Origin: Microbacterium hydrocarbonoxydans
GTDB lineage: Bacteria; Actinomycetota; Actinomycetes; Actinomycetales; Microbacteriaceae
Length of the DNA stretch: 64,000 nt
Assembly: GCF_900105205.1 (NCBI RefSeq)
Contig: NZ_FNSQ01000005.1
Span: forward strand, 744,001 to 808,000
Reading direction: 5' to 3'
The translations under genes were made by a program, and so were the position numbers. Below, piece after piece: positions 45,568-55,747 of this stretch (its first letter is position 1; each line of letters opens with the position of its first letter). The notes beneath the pieces are model-generated. The model searched no databases. It saw only the letters and a list, made by a program, of their open reading frames with translations, and was not told the origin of the DNA.

Positions 45568-45852
45568 ATGTCCGAACGCGATCCGAGCATGCCGGTGTAC
45601 GGCATCGCCGTCGCCGCACAGCTGAGCGGTGTGCCAGAGGCCAGTCTGAGACTCTTCGAGGCGAAGGGGCTCGTCACCCCTGCCCGCAGCGACGGCGGCA
45701 CGCGCCGCTACAGCGACGACGACCTCGAGCGCATCCGCCGCGTGACAGGTCTGCGCGTCGAGGGGATCAACATCGTCGGCATCCGCCGCGTCCTCGACCT
45801 GGAGGACGAGAACGCCGGCCTCCGCGACGAGCTCGCCGACGGACGGTCCTAG
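45568..45852 (+). CDS. MerR-family regulator, HspR-like
   Basis: A 94-residue protein with a single MerR DNA-binding domain: YGIAVAAQLSGVPEASLRLFEAKGLVTPARSDGGTRRYSDDDLERIRRVTGLRVEGINIVGIRRVLDLEDENAGLRDEL. RLFEAKGLVTPARSDGGTRRYS is close to the HspR signature. It lacks a metal-binding C-terminal helix. The start at 45568 is behind AGGAGG. Divergent location from hsp20 makes autoregulation and repression of hsp20 likely. Confidence 0.9.
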   Translation: MSERDPSMPVYGIAVAAQLSGVPEASLRLFEAKGLVTPARSDGGTRRYSDDDLERIRRVTGLRVEGINIVGIRRVLDLEDENAGLRDELADGRS

Positions 45853-45904
45853 TCCGCGAGGCGCTGCGCATCGGCCACGGACCGGGCGCAGTACCTTTAG
45901 GGGC

Positions 45905-47635
45905 ATGGATGCCGAGATCTTCTACGTGCTCGTCGGTGCTGTCGTGGTGGCGGCGATCGCCCGCTGGCGCGGCTGGCCCGCGCCTCTGCTCGTCACGGTG
46001 GTCGCGCTCGCGGCATCCTTCCTGCCGTTCGTGCCCGATGTGGAGATCGACGGCCACCTGCTGCTGAACCTCGTGCTGCCGCCGCTGCTGTACTCGGCGG
46101 CGCTGGACGTGTCGTTCGTCGGTTTCAAGCGCAGCCTGCCGCAGATCCGACGCCTGGGCATCACACTCGTGCTGCTCACCGCGCTCGCCGTGGGGCTCGT
46201 CGCTTGGTGGATCCTGCCTTCGCTCACCCTCCCCGGCGCACTGCTGCTCGGCGCCATCGTCGCCCCGCCCGACGCCGTGTCGGCCGCAGCGATCGGCCGC
46301 AAGCTCAGGCTGCCCCGACGCATCATGACGGTGCTGTCGGGGGAGAGCCTGATCAACGACGCGACGTCGCTCACGCTCTACCGCGTCTTCGCCGCCATCA
46401 TCGCCGGGGCGACTCTTACCGTGTGGAACGGCATCGGCCAATTCCTCCTCGCCGTCGGCGTGGGCGTCGCGGTCGGACTCGTGTTCGGCATCGTGCTGCA
46501 CCAGCTGCGCATGCGCATCAGCGACCCCGTCGTGATCGGCACGTTCGGGCTGCTCGCTCCGTTCGGCGCATACGCGATCGCCGAGCACCTGCTCGGATCG
46601 GGCGTGCTCGCCGTCGTGGCGATGGGCCTCTACGTCGGCTACAACTCCCCGCGCACCGACTACACGACCCGACAGCAGGAGGCCCCGCTGTGGCTCTCGG
46701 CCGATCTGCTGCTCGAGAGCTTCGTCTTCGCGTACATCGGTCTGCAGTTCCCGCGTGTGCTCAGCGACCTCGGGGGAGAGGAGGTCGGCCGCATCCTGTT
46801 GCTGTCGGCCGCCGTCCTGGTGGTCGTCCTCGTCGTGCGCCCGCTCTACGTGTACCCCGCGAACCTCTGGGCCAACTTCCAGGACCGCAGACGGCTGCAG
46901 CGGTGGGATCGCACCGTCGAATCGGGTGCCTTCGACGAGCGGCGGCGCGACTCGAGGCGCTGGAAGCAGTACAGCGCCGAGGAGCTGAGGTCGAAGATCG
47001 TGCGAGATCGGATGGCCGGTCTGCAGCTCACCTGGAAGGACAACGCCGTCATCTCCTGGGCGGGGATGCGCGGCGTCGTCACGTTGGCGACGGCGCTCGC
47101 CGCCGCCGACCTCGCAGCACTCGACACGGAGCCCTCGCACGCGATCGTCGTCGTCGCGTTCGTCGTGACCGTCGGCACTCTGCTGCTGCAGGGACTCACC
47201 CTTCCGCTGCTCATCCGCCGACTGGGCATCGCGAGCGACGTCGATGAGGAAGAGGACGAGCGGGCGATCGCCGACGTCAAGGCCAAGAGCCGCGAGGCGG
47301 GCAAGGCGTTCCTCGCCGAGAAGCGCGTCGAGTGGGAGGCGAAGTACGGCGAGGCCGACCTCAGCGTCTTCGACGCCTTCACCAAGCGAATGACCAGGGT
47401 CGAGAGAGACACCGACGAGGCGCAGCAGGTCGAGGATGCCGCAGCCAGGCCGTCCTACGACGACCTGGTCGCACTGTCTCGGGGCTGGTTGCAGGTGCGC
47501 CGCGACATCCTGCTCGCAGAACGCGACGCCGGCAACCTCGACGAGGAGGTCATGCGCGAGCTGATGACGGCGATGGATGCCGAGGAGCTGGCGCTCGACA
47601 CCCGCGGTGCCACGCGGCAGCCGGGCCGCGCGTAG
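45905..47635 (+). CDS. Na+/H+ antiporter, CPA1 family
   Basis: A 576-residue membrane exchanger with about twelve helices up to residue 430. Signatures: GAIVAPPDAVSAAAIGRKLRLP (essential Asp region) and LSGESLINDATSLTLYRVF (the ND motif). The C-terminal 150 residues are a charged cytoplasmic domain with helical stretches (RAIADVKAKSREAGKAFLAEKRVEWEAKYGEADLSVFDAF). It exports Na+ or K+ in exchange for protons. TACCTT seven bases before the ATG suggests a leaderless transcript. A bidirectional hairpin ends it at 47648-47681. Confidence 0.9.
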   Translation: MDAEIFYVLVGAVVVAAIARWRGWPAPLLVTVVALAASFLPFVPDVEIDGHLLLNLVLPPLLYSAALDVSFVGFKRSLPQIRRLGITLVLLTALAVGLVAWWILPSLTLPGALLLGAIVAPPDAVSAAAIGRKLRLPRRIMTVLSGESLINDATSLTLYRVFAAIIAGATLTVWNGIGQFLLAVGVGVAVGLVFGIVLHQLRMRISDPVVIGTFGLLAPFGAYAIAEHLLGSGVLAVVAMGLYVGYNSPRTDYTTRQQEAPLWLSADLLLESFVFAYIGLQFPRVLSDLGGEEVGRILLLSAAVLVVVLVVRPLYVYPANLWANFQDRRRLQRWDRTVESGAFDERRRDSRRWKQYSAEELRSKIVRDRMAGLQLTWKDNAVISWAGMRGVVTLATALAAADLAALDTEPSHAIVVVAFVVTVGTLLLQGLTLPLLIRRLGIASDVDEEEDERAIADVKAKSREAGKAFLAEKRVEWEAKYGEADLSVFDAFTKRMTRVERDTDEAQQVEDAAARPSYDDLVALSRGWLQVRRDILLAERDAGNLDEEVMRELMTAMDAEELALDTRGATRQPGRA

Positions 47636-47647
47636 CGCAGCGACGAC

Positions 47648-47681
47648 GAACGCCCCGCCCCGAGAGTGGGGCGAGGCGTTC
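47648..47681. terminator. Bidirectional hairpin between nhaP-type and symporter genes
   Basis: GAACGCC (47648-47654), a 2-nt bulge, and GCCCC (47657-47661) pair with GGGGC (47668-47672) and GGCGTTC (47675-47681) around a GAGAGT loop. It lies 13 bp after one stop and 18 bp before the convergent stop, so it can serve both genes. Confidence 0.7.
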
Positions 47682-47698
47682 GATCGATGCGGATCGGG

Positions 47699-49126
47699 TC
47701 AGCGGGTGCTGGCGGGCTCGCTCTCGGATGCCGTGGCATCCGCCTCGGGTGCGTCGTCGTCTCCCGAGTCGTCGGCGAAGGGGAGTCCTTCGCGCGGCGC
47801 GTTGTAGAGGTCCTCGTCGAGGATGCCCTCGCGCTTCGCGACGATGGTCGGCACGAGCGCCTGCCCTGCGACGTTGACCGCGGTGCGTCCCATGTCGAGG
47901 ATCGGGTCGATCGCGAGCAGGAGTCCGACGCCCTCGAGCGGCAGTCCCAGGGTCGACAGCGTCAGCGTCAGCATGACGGTCGCTCCCGTGGTGCCGGCGG
48001 TGGCCGCCGACCCGACGACCGACACGACGACGATCAGCAGGTACTGCACGAGGTTCAGTTCGATGCCGAAGAACTGGGCGACGAAGATCGCGGCGATGGC
48101 CGGGTAGATGGCGGCACAGCCGTCCATCTTCGTGGTCGCGCCGAACGGCACGGCGAACGAGGCGTAGGAGCGCGGCACGCCGAGGTTGCGCTCGGTCACC
48201 CGCTCGGTGAGGGGCAGCGTGCCGATCGACGAGCGGCTGACGAACGCCAGCTGCACGGCCGGCCAGACGCCCGAGAAGTACTGCCCGATCGAGAGTCCGT
48301 GCGTCTTGACCAGGACCGGGTAGACGACGAACAGCACCAGTGCGAGCCCGATGTAGACGGCGAGCGCGAACCAGCCGAGCGAGGCGAGCTTCTCCCAGCC
48401 GTACTCGACGACCGCGGCGCCGATGAGGCCGAACGTGCCGAGCGGGGCGATGCGGATGATCCACCACAGCACCCGCTGGATGACCTTGAGCAGCGATTCG
48501 GTGAAGGCGAGGAACGGCTCAGCCTTCTTGCCCGCCTTGAGCGCGGCGATGCCGACCGCGACCGCGATCACGATGACCTGCAGGATGTTGAAGTTGACGC
48601 TCGACGAGAACGTGCCGTCCGTCGCCCCCGGGTTCGTGCTGACGCTCAGGCCCAGGAAGTTCTGCGGGATCAGCCCCAGCAGGAAGTTCCACCACGTGCC
48701 GACCGTGTACGGCTCACCGGGCTCGAGGCCTTCGCCGGCGCGGTTGCCCGGCTGCAGCACGAGGCCGAGGGTGATGCCGATGACCACCGCGATGAACGCG
48801 GTGACCGCGAACCACAGCAGCGTCTGGCCCGCGAGGCGGGCGGCGTTCTGCACGCGGCGCAGGTTCGAGATGCTCGCGACGATGGCCGTGAAGATCAGCG
48901 GCACGACCGCGGCGCGCAGCAGCGTGACGTATGAGCTGCCGATCGTGTCGAGAGTGGCCGAGAGGCCGTTCGGGCTGTCGCCTGTGGCGCCGAGCTGGCG
49001 CGCGACGAGGCCGGCGGCGATGCCGAGGACGAGGGCCGCGAGGATCTGGAAGCCGAACGAGGTCAGCAGCTTCCGGACGGGACCGCGGGTGTCTGGCGCC
49101 TTGGTGGCGCGGACGGTGGTGCTCAT
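47699..49126 (-). CDS. Dicarboxylate/amino acid:cation symporter (DAACS family)
   Basis: A 475-residue elevator-type symporter with hydrophobic helices throughout. Key blocks: SRSSIGTLPLTERVTE (hairpin 1), FGATTKMDGCAAIYPAIAAIF, AGTTGATVMLTLTLSTLGLPLEG (hairpin 2) and DPILDMGRTAVNVAGQALV. In glutamate transporters the last block is usually NVxGD; here the Asp is Gln, as in some TcyP-type (cystine) members. The substrate may therefore not be glutamate. The C-terminal tail is acidic (DDSGDDDAPEADATASE). The start at 49126 is the ATG of MSTTVRATKA. Confidence 0.88.
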   Translation of the reverse strand: MSTTVRATKAPDTRGPVRKLLTSFGFQILAALVLGIAAGLVARQLGATGDSPNGLSATLDTIGSSYVTLLRAAVVPLIFTAIVASISNLRRVQNAARLAGQTLLWFAVTAFIAVVIGITLGLVLQPGNRAGEGLEPGEPYTVGTWWNFLLGLIPQNFLGLSVSTNPGATDGTFSSSVNFNILQVIVIAVAVGIAALKAGKKAEPFLAFTESLLKVIQRVLWWIIRIAPLGTFGLIGAAVVEYGWEKLASLGWFALAVYIGLALVLFVVYPVLVKTHGLSIGQYFSGVWPAVQLAFVSRSSIGTLPLTERVTERNLGVPRSYASFAVPFGATTKMDGCAAIYPAIAAIFVAQFFGIELNLVQYLLIVVVSVVGSAATAGTTGATVMLTLTLSTLGLPLEGVGLLLAIDPILDMGRTAVNVAGQALVPTIVAKREGILDEDLYNAPREGLPFADDSGDDDAPEADATASESEPASTR

Positions 49127-49216
49127 TGGATCGGGGACTCCAGGATCGGTGCGCGCCCTGTGCGCGCTATCCGTCCACGCTAGGAGCGGCGCGGGAGTCC
49201 GGAGGCGGAGATGACG

Positions 49217-49250
49217 AAGGATGACGGATGCCGCGGCATCCGCCATCCTT
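49217..49250 (-). terminator. Hairpin terminator downstream of the 49266 lipoprotein gene
   Basis: AAGGATG-A-CGGATGCC pairs with GGCATCCG-C-CATCCTT around a 2-nt GC centre (15 bp with one mismatch). It lies 16-49 bp past the stop of the minus-strand lipoprotein gene. Confidence 0.7.
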
Positions 49251-49265
49251 CGAGGGCAGCTCAGA

Positions 49266-49619
49266 TCACTCGGCGGTGGCGCAGTCGGCTGCGGCGTCGG
49301 TGATGGTCTTCTGGACCAGGGCGCCCTCGTCCTCGTCGGTCTGCGCGCTCGAGTCCCCCTTGGCGATCGCGTCGAGCGATTCGTTCGACACCTTCGAGTC
49401 GACGAGTGCCTCGGAGAGGCAGAGGATGACGGGCTCGGTGAGGGCGTCGCCCATGCCCTGGTCTTCGAGGACCTTCTGGAGGCCGTCGGAGACCTCCTCG
49501 GCGGAGGGCCGTTCGACAGCGGCGCCACCGCAGGCGGCGAGCGAGAAGGCGAGTGCCGCGATAGGCAGCGCCATGAGGAGGCGGGAAGGGGTGCGCAGGT
49601 TCCGGTCGTTGAGCTTCAT
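49266..49619 (-). CDS. Small lipoprotein
   Basis: A 117-residue secreted lipoprotein. Residues 1-29 are a signal peptide with lipobox LAAC and lipidated C30. The mature 87 residues are acidic and helical (SAEEVSDGLQKVLEDQGMGDALTEPVILCLSEALVDSKVSNESLDAI), with two later cysteines at CLSEA and DCATAE that may form a disulfide. No family is recognised. TAGCGT seven bases upstream of the ATG could be a -10 box of a leaderless mRNA. A clear hairpin terminator follows. Confidence 0.85.
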   Translation of the reverse strand: MKLNDRNLRTPSRLLMALPIAALAFSLAACGGAAVERPSAEEVSDGLQKVLEDQGMGDALTEPVILCLSEALVDSKVSNESLDAIAKGDSSAQTDEDEGALVQKTITDAAADCATAE

Positions 49620-49729
49620 GTCTCCGACGCTATCGGCTCACAGTGGATTCATAGCGCACCGCGCATGGGCAGAAATCCCCACGACCGCGCCGCCTCGGGT
49701 CCGAAGACGGCCGGAATCGCGGATCCGGG

Positions 49730-49960
49730 CTAGGCGAGCACCAGCAGATCCCCGACCTCGCAGTCGAGGGCGTCGCAGATCGCGCGCAGCGTCGAGTACC
49801 GGATCGCCCGCGCCCGGTCGTTCTTGAGCACCGACAGGTTCACGATGCTCACCCCGACGCGGGAGCTCAGCTCGGTCAGGGTCATCCCGCGCTCCGCGAG
49901 CAGCTCGTCGAGTCGGCAGTGGATGCCCGTGAACTCGTCGTCGTTCTCCGCCGGGCTCAT
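49730..49960 (-). CDS. HTH-type regulator (XRE/YozG-like)
   Basis: A 76-residue protein that is almost only a helix-turn-helix: FTGIHCRLDELLAERGMTLTELSSRVGVSIVNLSVLKNDRARAIRYSTLRAICDALDCEVGDLLVLA. This matches the short YozG/Cro-CI-type regulators that travel with DUF2975 membrane proteins. Its ATG overlaps the upstream small membrane protein's stop by 4 bp. It is the last gene of a three-gene operon and probably represses it via the TATCGA palindromes at 50726-50775. Confidence 0.88.
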   Translation of the reverse strand: MSPAENDDEFTGIHCRLDELLAERGMTLTELSSRVGVSIVNLSVLKNDRARAIRYSTLRAICDALDCEVGDLLVLA

Positions 49961-50094
49961 ACGAGGCCTCGAGTCCGGCTGCCGCGGCGGCGTCCGATCC
50001 AGACGACCAGCCCGATCACGACCGCGACGACGGCGAGTGAGATGCCGATGAGCCGCAGGGAGTCCCAGACCGAGTTCGAGCCGAAGGTGATCAT
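49957..50094 (-). CDS. Small membrane protein (45 aa)
   Basis: A 45-residue protein: MITFGSNSVWDSLRLIGISL, then a hydrophobic stretch (VVAVVIGLVVWI) and a basic tail GRRRGSRTRGLV. It has one predicted membrane helix with positive-inside C-terminus. The start overlaps the DUF2975 stop by one base (TGATG) and its stop overlaps the HTH start (ATGA), so it is translated as part of the operon. Too short for family assignment; the tight packing is the main evidence that it is real. Confidence 0.7.
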   Translation of the reverse strand: MITFGSNSVWDSLRLIGISLAVVAVVIGLVVWIGRRRGSRTRGLV

Positions 50095-50717
50095 CAGACC
50101 AGGCCCTCGGTGTCGCGCTGCAGGCGGTCGCCGATGGAGAAGACCGTGCTGATCAGTGCGATCACGAACGCGGCGAGGATGAAGGCGAACGGCTCGACGC
50201 TGATGATCGCGTTGTCGACGCCGTTGTCGGTGATCCGGGCGACCGTCGCGTTCGCGAGCATGTTGTCGAAGAACCGCACGCCGGCGAAGCCCACCAGACC
50301 GGTGATGCCTGCCGTCGAGACGAGGGCGGTGTTGCGGCGGCTGAAGACGCGCCCGGTGAGCACGCTCCGCGAGAGCAGGATCAGGCATCCGATCACCACG
50401 ACGATCGTGATGATCTGCAGCACCTGCCCGATGATGCCGGGTACCGCGGCGATGGCAGGCAGCTCCGGGGCGGTGATCGTGGCGCTGTCGAGGCCCGCAG
50501 CGATGCTGCCGCCGCGGGAGAGCGGGAGATCGATGCCGGTGGTGGAGGGGACGAACTCCACCAGCACCGGCACGTCGACGCCGCGGGCGAGTTCGACGAT
50601 GCGGATGACCGACATCACCGTGATGTAGGCGGCGATCAGAGCTCCCGAGATGCAGAAGCCGATCATCGCTCCCGCATCTGCCCGGGACAGCGTGCGGTTC
50701 TTCGTCGAGGTCATCAT
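50094..50717 (-). CDS. DUF2975 membrane protein
   Basis: A 207-residue protein with four predicted membrane helices: GFCISGALIAAYITVMSVIRI, VLQIITIVVVIGCLILLSRSVL, TALVSTAGITGLVGFAGVRF and EPFAFILAAFVIALISTVFSI. The pattern SRSVLTGRVFSRRNTALVSTAG and SVEPFAFILAAFVIALISTVFSIGDRLQRDTEGLV are DUF2975 hallmarks. Family function is unknown, but it is regularly coupled to a YozG-like HTH gene as here. The ATG at 50717 follows AAGGAG. Several TATCGA motifs lie upstream. Confidence 0.85.
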   Translation of the reverse strand: MMTSTKNRTLSRADAGAMIGFCISGALIAAYITVMSVIRIVELARGVDVPVLVEFVPSTTGIDLPLSRGGSIAAGLDSATITAPELPAIAAVPGIIGQVLQIITIVVVIGCLILLSRSVLTGRVFSRRNTALVSTAGITGLVGFAGVRFFDNMLANATVARITDNGVDNAIISVEPFAFILAAFVIALISTVFSIGDRLQRDTEGLV

Positions 50718-50725
50718 CCACTCCT

Positions 50726-50775
50726 TATCGATCTTCGTTATTACCGATAATCGTTAACATATCGACTGTCGATAT
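50726..50775. promoter_or_regulatory. TATCGA-type operators of the DUF2975/HTH operon
   Basis: ATATCGACTGTCGATAT (50759-50775) is a perfect 17-bp palindrome. More TATCGA-like half-sites follow toward the gene (TTATCGAT near 50725-50732; ACCGATAATCG at 50743-50753). AT-rich and just upstream of the DUF2975 ATG; the operon's own HTH protein is the probable ligand. Confidence 0.6.
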
Positions 50776-50928
50776 GACCGTCAACCCCCGTCTGCCGAGC
50801 ACTCCCGTCGCCGACAGTCACGGCGCTATGCCGACGGCGAACACGGGCATACAGCATCCGCACGGTGGTTACTCTCGATGTACAAGCGCTTCACGCGTCT
50901 TCGCCCCGTGCGAATAAGGAGTCACAGC

Positions 50929-53454
<2,526 letters not shown>

Positions 53455-53465
53455 CCTGATCACTG

Positions 53466-53495
53466 AAGGGGCGGATGCTGCGGCATCCGCCCCTT
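53466..53495 (+). terminator. clpC terminator
   Basis: AAGGGGCGGATGC and GCATCCGCCCCTT form a perfect 13-bp stem with a TGCG loop, 11 bp after the clpC stop, followed by CTGTGTGTCTG. Confidence 0.8.
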
Positions 53496-53546
53496 CTGTG
53501 TGTCTGCCCCTTTCCCCCTGCCCCCTCCCCCTGCCCCTTTCCCGGG

Positions 53547-53680
53547 CACAGCTTCGGAGTGTGGGCGTGACACGCCGGGTTCGGCGCGACGGATGCGGCG
53601 TGTGGGGCCGGGTGGTCCGAAGCTGTGTCCGCGCATCCCGTGCATCCCGTGCATGCCGTGCATCCCGTGCATCCGGGGGT
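53547..53680. repeat. Inverted repeat and GTGCATCCC tandem repeat in the clpC-argA gap
   Basis: CACAGCTTCGGA (53547-53558) and TCCGAAGCTGTG (53616-53627) are perfect inverted 12-mers around 57 GC-rich bases. They are followed by five 9-bp GTGCATCCC-type repeats from about 53637 to 53680. Upstream (53503-53540) is a CCCCCTG-type polypyrimidine tract. No gene is seen in this 290-bp gap. Confidence 0.7.
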
Positions 53681-53744
53681 CGGATCGAGGGGCCACCGGG
53701 CCGGCTCAGCATCCCGGGAGGTGACGGGTTCTAGGCTGGATGCT

Positions 53745-54248
53745 GTGAGCGACTACATCGTCCGGCCGGCGCGCAGCGCCGACATCGTCGGCATCCGGAG
53801 CCTTCTGCAGCCGATGGTCGAGCAGCGCATCCTCCTCGGCAAGGACCTCGCCGTGCTCTATGGCGCGGTGCAGGAGTTCGTCGTCGCCGAGGCCGACGGC
53901 GAGCTGATCGGATGCGGGGCGCTGCACGTGTTCTGGGAGGACCTCGGCGAGGTGCGCACCCTGATGGTGCGGGACGACTGGCTGCACCACGGCGTCGGCG
54001 GCGCGATCGTCGGACGCCTGGAGGAGCAGGCGCGCGAACTCGGTCTGAGCCGACTCTTCTGCCTGACGTTCGAGGTGGAGTTCTTCGGACGCCGCGGATA
54101 CACGACGATCGGCGAACAGGTCGTCGATCCCGATGTCTATTCGCAGCTGCTGCGCAGCGGTGACGCGGGTGTCGAGGAGTTCCTCGACCTCGCCCACGTC
54201 AAGCCGAACACGCTCGGCAACACCAGGATGCTGAAGAGCCTCAACTAA
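53745..54248 (+). CDS. argA: N-acetylglutamate synthase (GNAT, ArgA-type)
   Basis: A 167-residue GNAT acetyltransferase that makes N-acetylglutamate, the first step of arginine synthesis. The sequence GCGALHVFWEDLGEVRTLMV, the acetyl-CoA loop HGVGGAIVGRLEEQARELG, CLTFEVEFFGRRGY, and the closing FLDLAHVKPNTLGNTRMLKSL closely match mycobacterial-type stand-alone amino-acid acetyltransferases (Rv2747-like). It lacks the kinase-like domain of E. coli ArgA, as expected for actinobacteria. The GTG start lies seven bases after TAGGCT, consistent with a leaderless mRNA. Confidence 0.9.
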   Translation: MSDYIVRPARSADIVGIRSLLQPMVEQRILLGKDLAVLYGAVQEFVVAEADGELIGCGALHVFWEDLGEVRTLMVRDDWLHHGVGGAIVGRLEEQARELGLSRLFCLTFEVEFFGRRGYTTIGEQVVDPDVYSQLLRSGDAGVEEFLDLAHVKPNTLGNTRMLKSLN

Positions 54249-54257
54249 CCTGGAGAC

Positions 54258-54914
54258 ATGCCCCGCCACTCCGCCGCCGTCTATCGCCGTCGGAGGCTGG
54301 TGCTGCTGGTCGCCCTCATCCTGTTCCTCGCGGCGATCGGCATCTCCGTGTGGCTGCTCGTCGCCCGCCCTTGGGCGAGTGCGGCGGAGCCTGCCCCTTC
54401 GCCGACCGCCTCGGAGTCGGGCGCTCCGACTCCTTCGTCGACGCCGGATCCGACGGCGGGAGAGTCGCCCTCGCCCGAACCGACGGGACAGGAGACCCCC
54501 GGCATCGTGGCGTGCGAGGCCCGCGACGTCGAGGTCTCCGCGGTCACCGACGCGGACTCGTACCAGTCCGGGGTGCTTCCGAAGCTGTCGATCTCGCTGA
54601 CGAACAGGGGGGCGGCCGACTGCGCGATCGACGTCGGCTCGACCACCCAGGTGTTCACGGTCTCGAGCGGCTCGGACGTGTGGTGGCGCTCGACCGACTG
54701 CCAGGAGAACCCGAGCAGCATGATCGCCACCCTCGCCGCCGGCGCGACCGTCACGAGCAAGGTGCCGGTGGTCTGGGACCGCACCCGATCGAGTGTCGAG
54801 ACGTGCGAGCAGGAGAACCGTTCCCGCGCTCCTGGTGGAGGCTCTTCGTATCACGTCTCCGTGGAGATCGGCGGTTTCAAGGGTGCGACGACGAAACAGA
54901 TCCTGCTCTACTGA
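54258..54914 (+). CDS. Membrane-anchored extracytoplasmic protein
   Basis: A 218-residue protein. RRRRLVLLVALILFLAAIGISVWLLVA near the N-terminus is a single membrane anchor with cytoplasmic Arg. A Pro/Ser/Thr/Glu-rich linker follows (SPTASESGAPTPSSTPDPTAGE, residues about 48-80). The outer domain (about 88-218) is beta-rich with four cysteines (VACEARD, ADCAID, TDCQEN, VETCEQ), resembling DUF4232-like domains. Function unknown. TAACCT ends exactly six bases before the ATG, so the mRNA is probably leaderless. It is not co-transcribed with the candidate small RNA downstream. Confidence 0.83.
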   Translation: MPRHSAAVYRRRRLVLLVALILFLAAIGISVWLLVARPWASAAEPAPSPTASESGAPTPSSTPDPTAGESPSPEPTGQETPGIVACEARDVEVSAVTDADSYQSGVLPKLSISLTNRGAADCAIDVGSTTQVFTVSSGSDVWWRSTDCQENPSSMIATLAAGATVTSKVPVVWDRTRSSVETCEQENRSRAPGGGSSYHVSVEIGGFKGATTKQILLY

Positions 54915-54996
54915 CCGCGATCCGACGCAGATCTGACCTGCGGGCAGAGTCATCTGGCCAAAGGTCTTGAATACAGTCCTGCACTCAGTTTCGGTG

Positions 54997-55025
54997 CTGA
55001 CATGACAAGCTCTTTGGGATACCAT
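54997..55025 (+). promoter_or_regulatory. Promoter of the candidate small RNA
   Basis: CTGACA (54997-55002), a 17-bp spacer and TACCAT (55020-55025) make a good sigma-70-like promoter with no gene directly behind it. Transcription would start near 55032. Confidence 0.55.
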
Positions 55026-55031
55026 TGAGGT

Positions 55032-55170
55032 GACCCTCGCAGACTTGCGGCGCATGCCATCCCCAGTGGCGTCGAGCACAGCGTCCCCAGCGCTTCGACA
55101 CTGCCGCCCGAGGGTCTGAGGGCCCTCTCGAGTACCCCAGTCCCCAATGGAGGACTCGAGAGGGCCCCAA
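55032..55170 (+). ncRNA. Candidate small RNA with C-rich hairpin loops
   Basis: Between a promoter (54997-55025) and a strong hairpin (55120-55167) lies about 138 nt without a convincing reading frame. Two hairpins carry the identical seven-base loop UCCCCAG: GCCA/UGGC at 55056-55070 (extended by A-U and U-G pairs) and AGCG/CGCU at 55080-55094. The terminator loop contains CCCCAGUCCCCA. C-rich loops are the hallmark of the actinobacterial 6C-type RNAs, which use them to pair with G-rich ribosome-binding sites. Here each loop has four C, so this is an analogue or a diverged member. The assignment is inference from structure alone. Confidence 0.5.
55120..55167 (+). terminator. Hairpin terminator of the candidate small RNA
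   Basis: GGGCCCTCTCGAGT (55120-55133) and ACTCGAGAGGGCCC (55154-55167) form a perfect 14-bp stem with a 20-nt C-rich loop, followed by CAATCTTCTCCC. Also positioned to stop transcription from the opposite strand. Confidence 0.7.
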
Positions 55171-55200
55171 TCTTCTCCCGGCCTGGCTCGGCCCGGCCCG

Positions 55201-55255
55201 GCCGCGTTCGTTCGGGCCGCGTTCGTCCCTGCCGCGTTCGTCCCTGCCGCGTTCG
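55201..55255. repeat. 15-bp tandem repeat
   Basis: GCCGCGTTCG recurs at 55201, 55216, 55231 and 55246 with an exact 15-bp period (filler TCCCT or TTCGG). It lies between the small RNA terminator and the SseB-like gene. Confidence 0.85.
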
Positions 55256-55284
55256 ACAGCTGCGCGGCTGAATATGCTGGACTC

Positions 55285-55695
55285 ATGGCATCGAAGAAGG
55301 CGAAGTCCGCGAAGAGCAAGCCCGCGCCCGAGGACTTCCGGTCGGATGCGCTCGCCCATGCGCTCGAGAAGCAGGACATCGCCGCCGTGGCGCTGGCGCT
55401 TCGGCACGGCACCACGGTCGTCCCGCTCGTGAAGCCGGGAGCGCGGGACAACCCGCTCGACAGCGGCGAGGTGTGGACATACCGCGACCCGAAGACCGGC
55501 GATCTCGCGCTGCTGCTCTTCAGCGACGCGAAGAACAAGCCCGCGAACCTGCCGCCGGGAGTGGGCATCTACACGGCGGACTGGCTGCGGAAGTTCCTGG
55601 CCGCGCATCCGATCACCACCGTGTTCCTCGACATCGCAGGACCGCATCCGATGCAGGCGTCGCCGGACGAGATCCTCAAGGCGCTCGACGCCTGA
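55285..55695 (+). CDS. SseB-domain-like hypothetical protein
   Basis: A 136-residue soluble protein with a lysine-rich start (MASKKAKSAKSKPAPEDFRSDAL). The body is LAHALEKQDIAAVALALRHGTTVVPLVKPGARDNPLDSGEVWTYRDPKTGDLALLLFSDAKNKPANLPPGVGIYTADWLRKFLAAHPITTVFLDIAGPHPMQASPDEILKALDA. The layout of a repeated beta-alpha unit with DLALLLFSDA and an FLDIAGP segment resembles the N-terminal SseB domain. Function unknown. TATGCT ends six bases before the ATG at 55285 (leaderless geometry); an ATG at 55147 lies inside the upstream terminator and is rejected. Confidence 0.75.
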   Translation: MASKKAKSAKSKPAPEDFRSDALAHALEKQDIAAVALALRHGTTVVPLVKPGARDNPLDSGEVWTYRDPKTGDLALLLFSDAKNKPANLPPGVGIYTADWLRKFLAAHPITTVFLDIAGPHPMQASPDEILKALDA

Positions 55696-55747
55696 GGCGC
55701 GGGGGCGGACCCGCTCGCCCACGCGACCGGCGCAGGTCCCATGGCCC

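Noticed and set aside
55147..55284. Upstream ATG start at 55147 for the SseB-like gene
   Set aside because: It would place the start inside the 14-bp terminator stem and translate a 15-bp tandem repeat; the ATG at 55285 has a TATGCT box six bases upstream.
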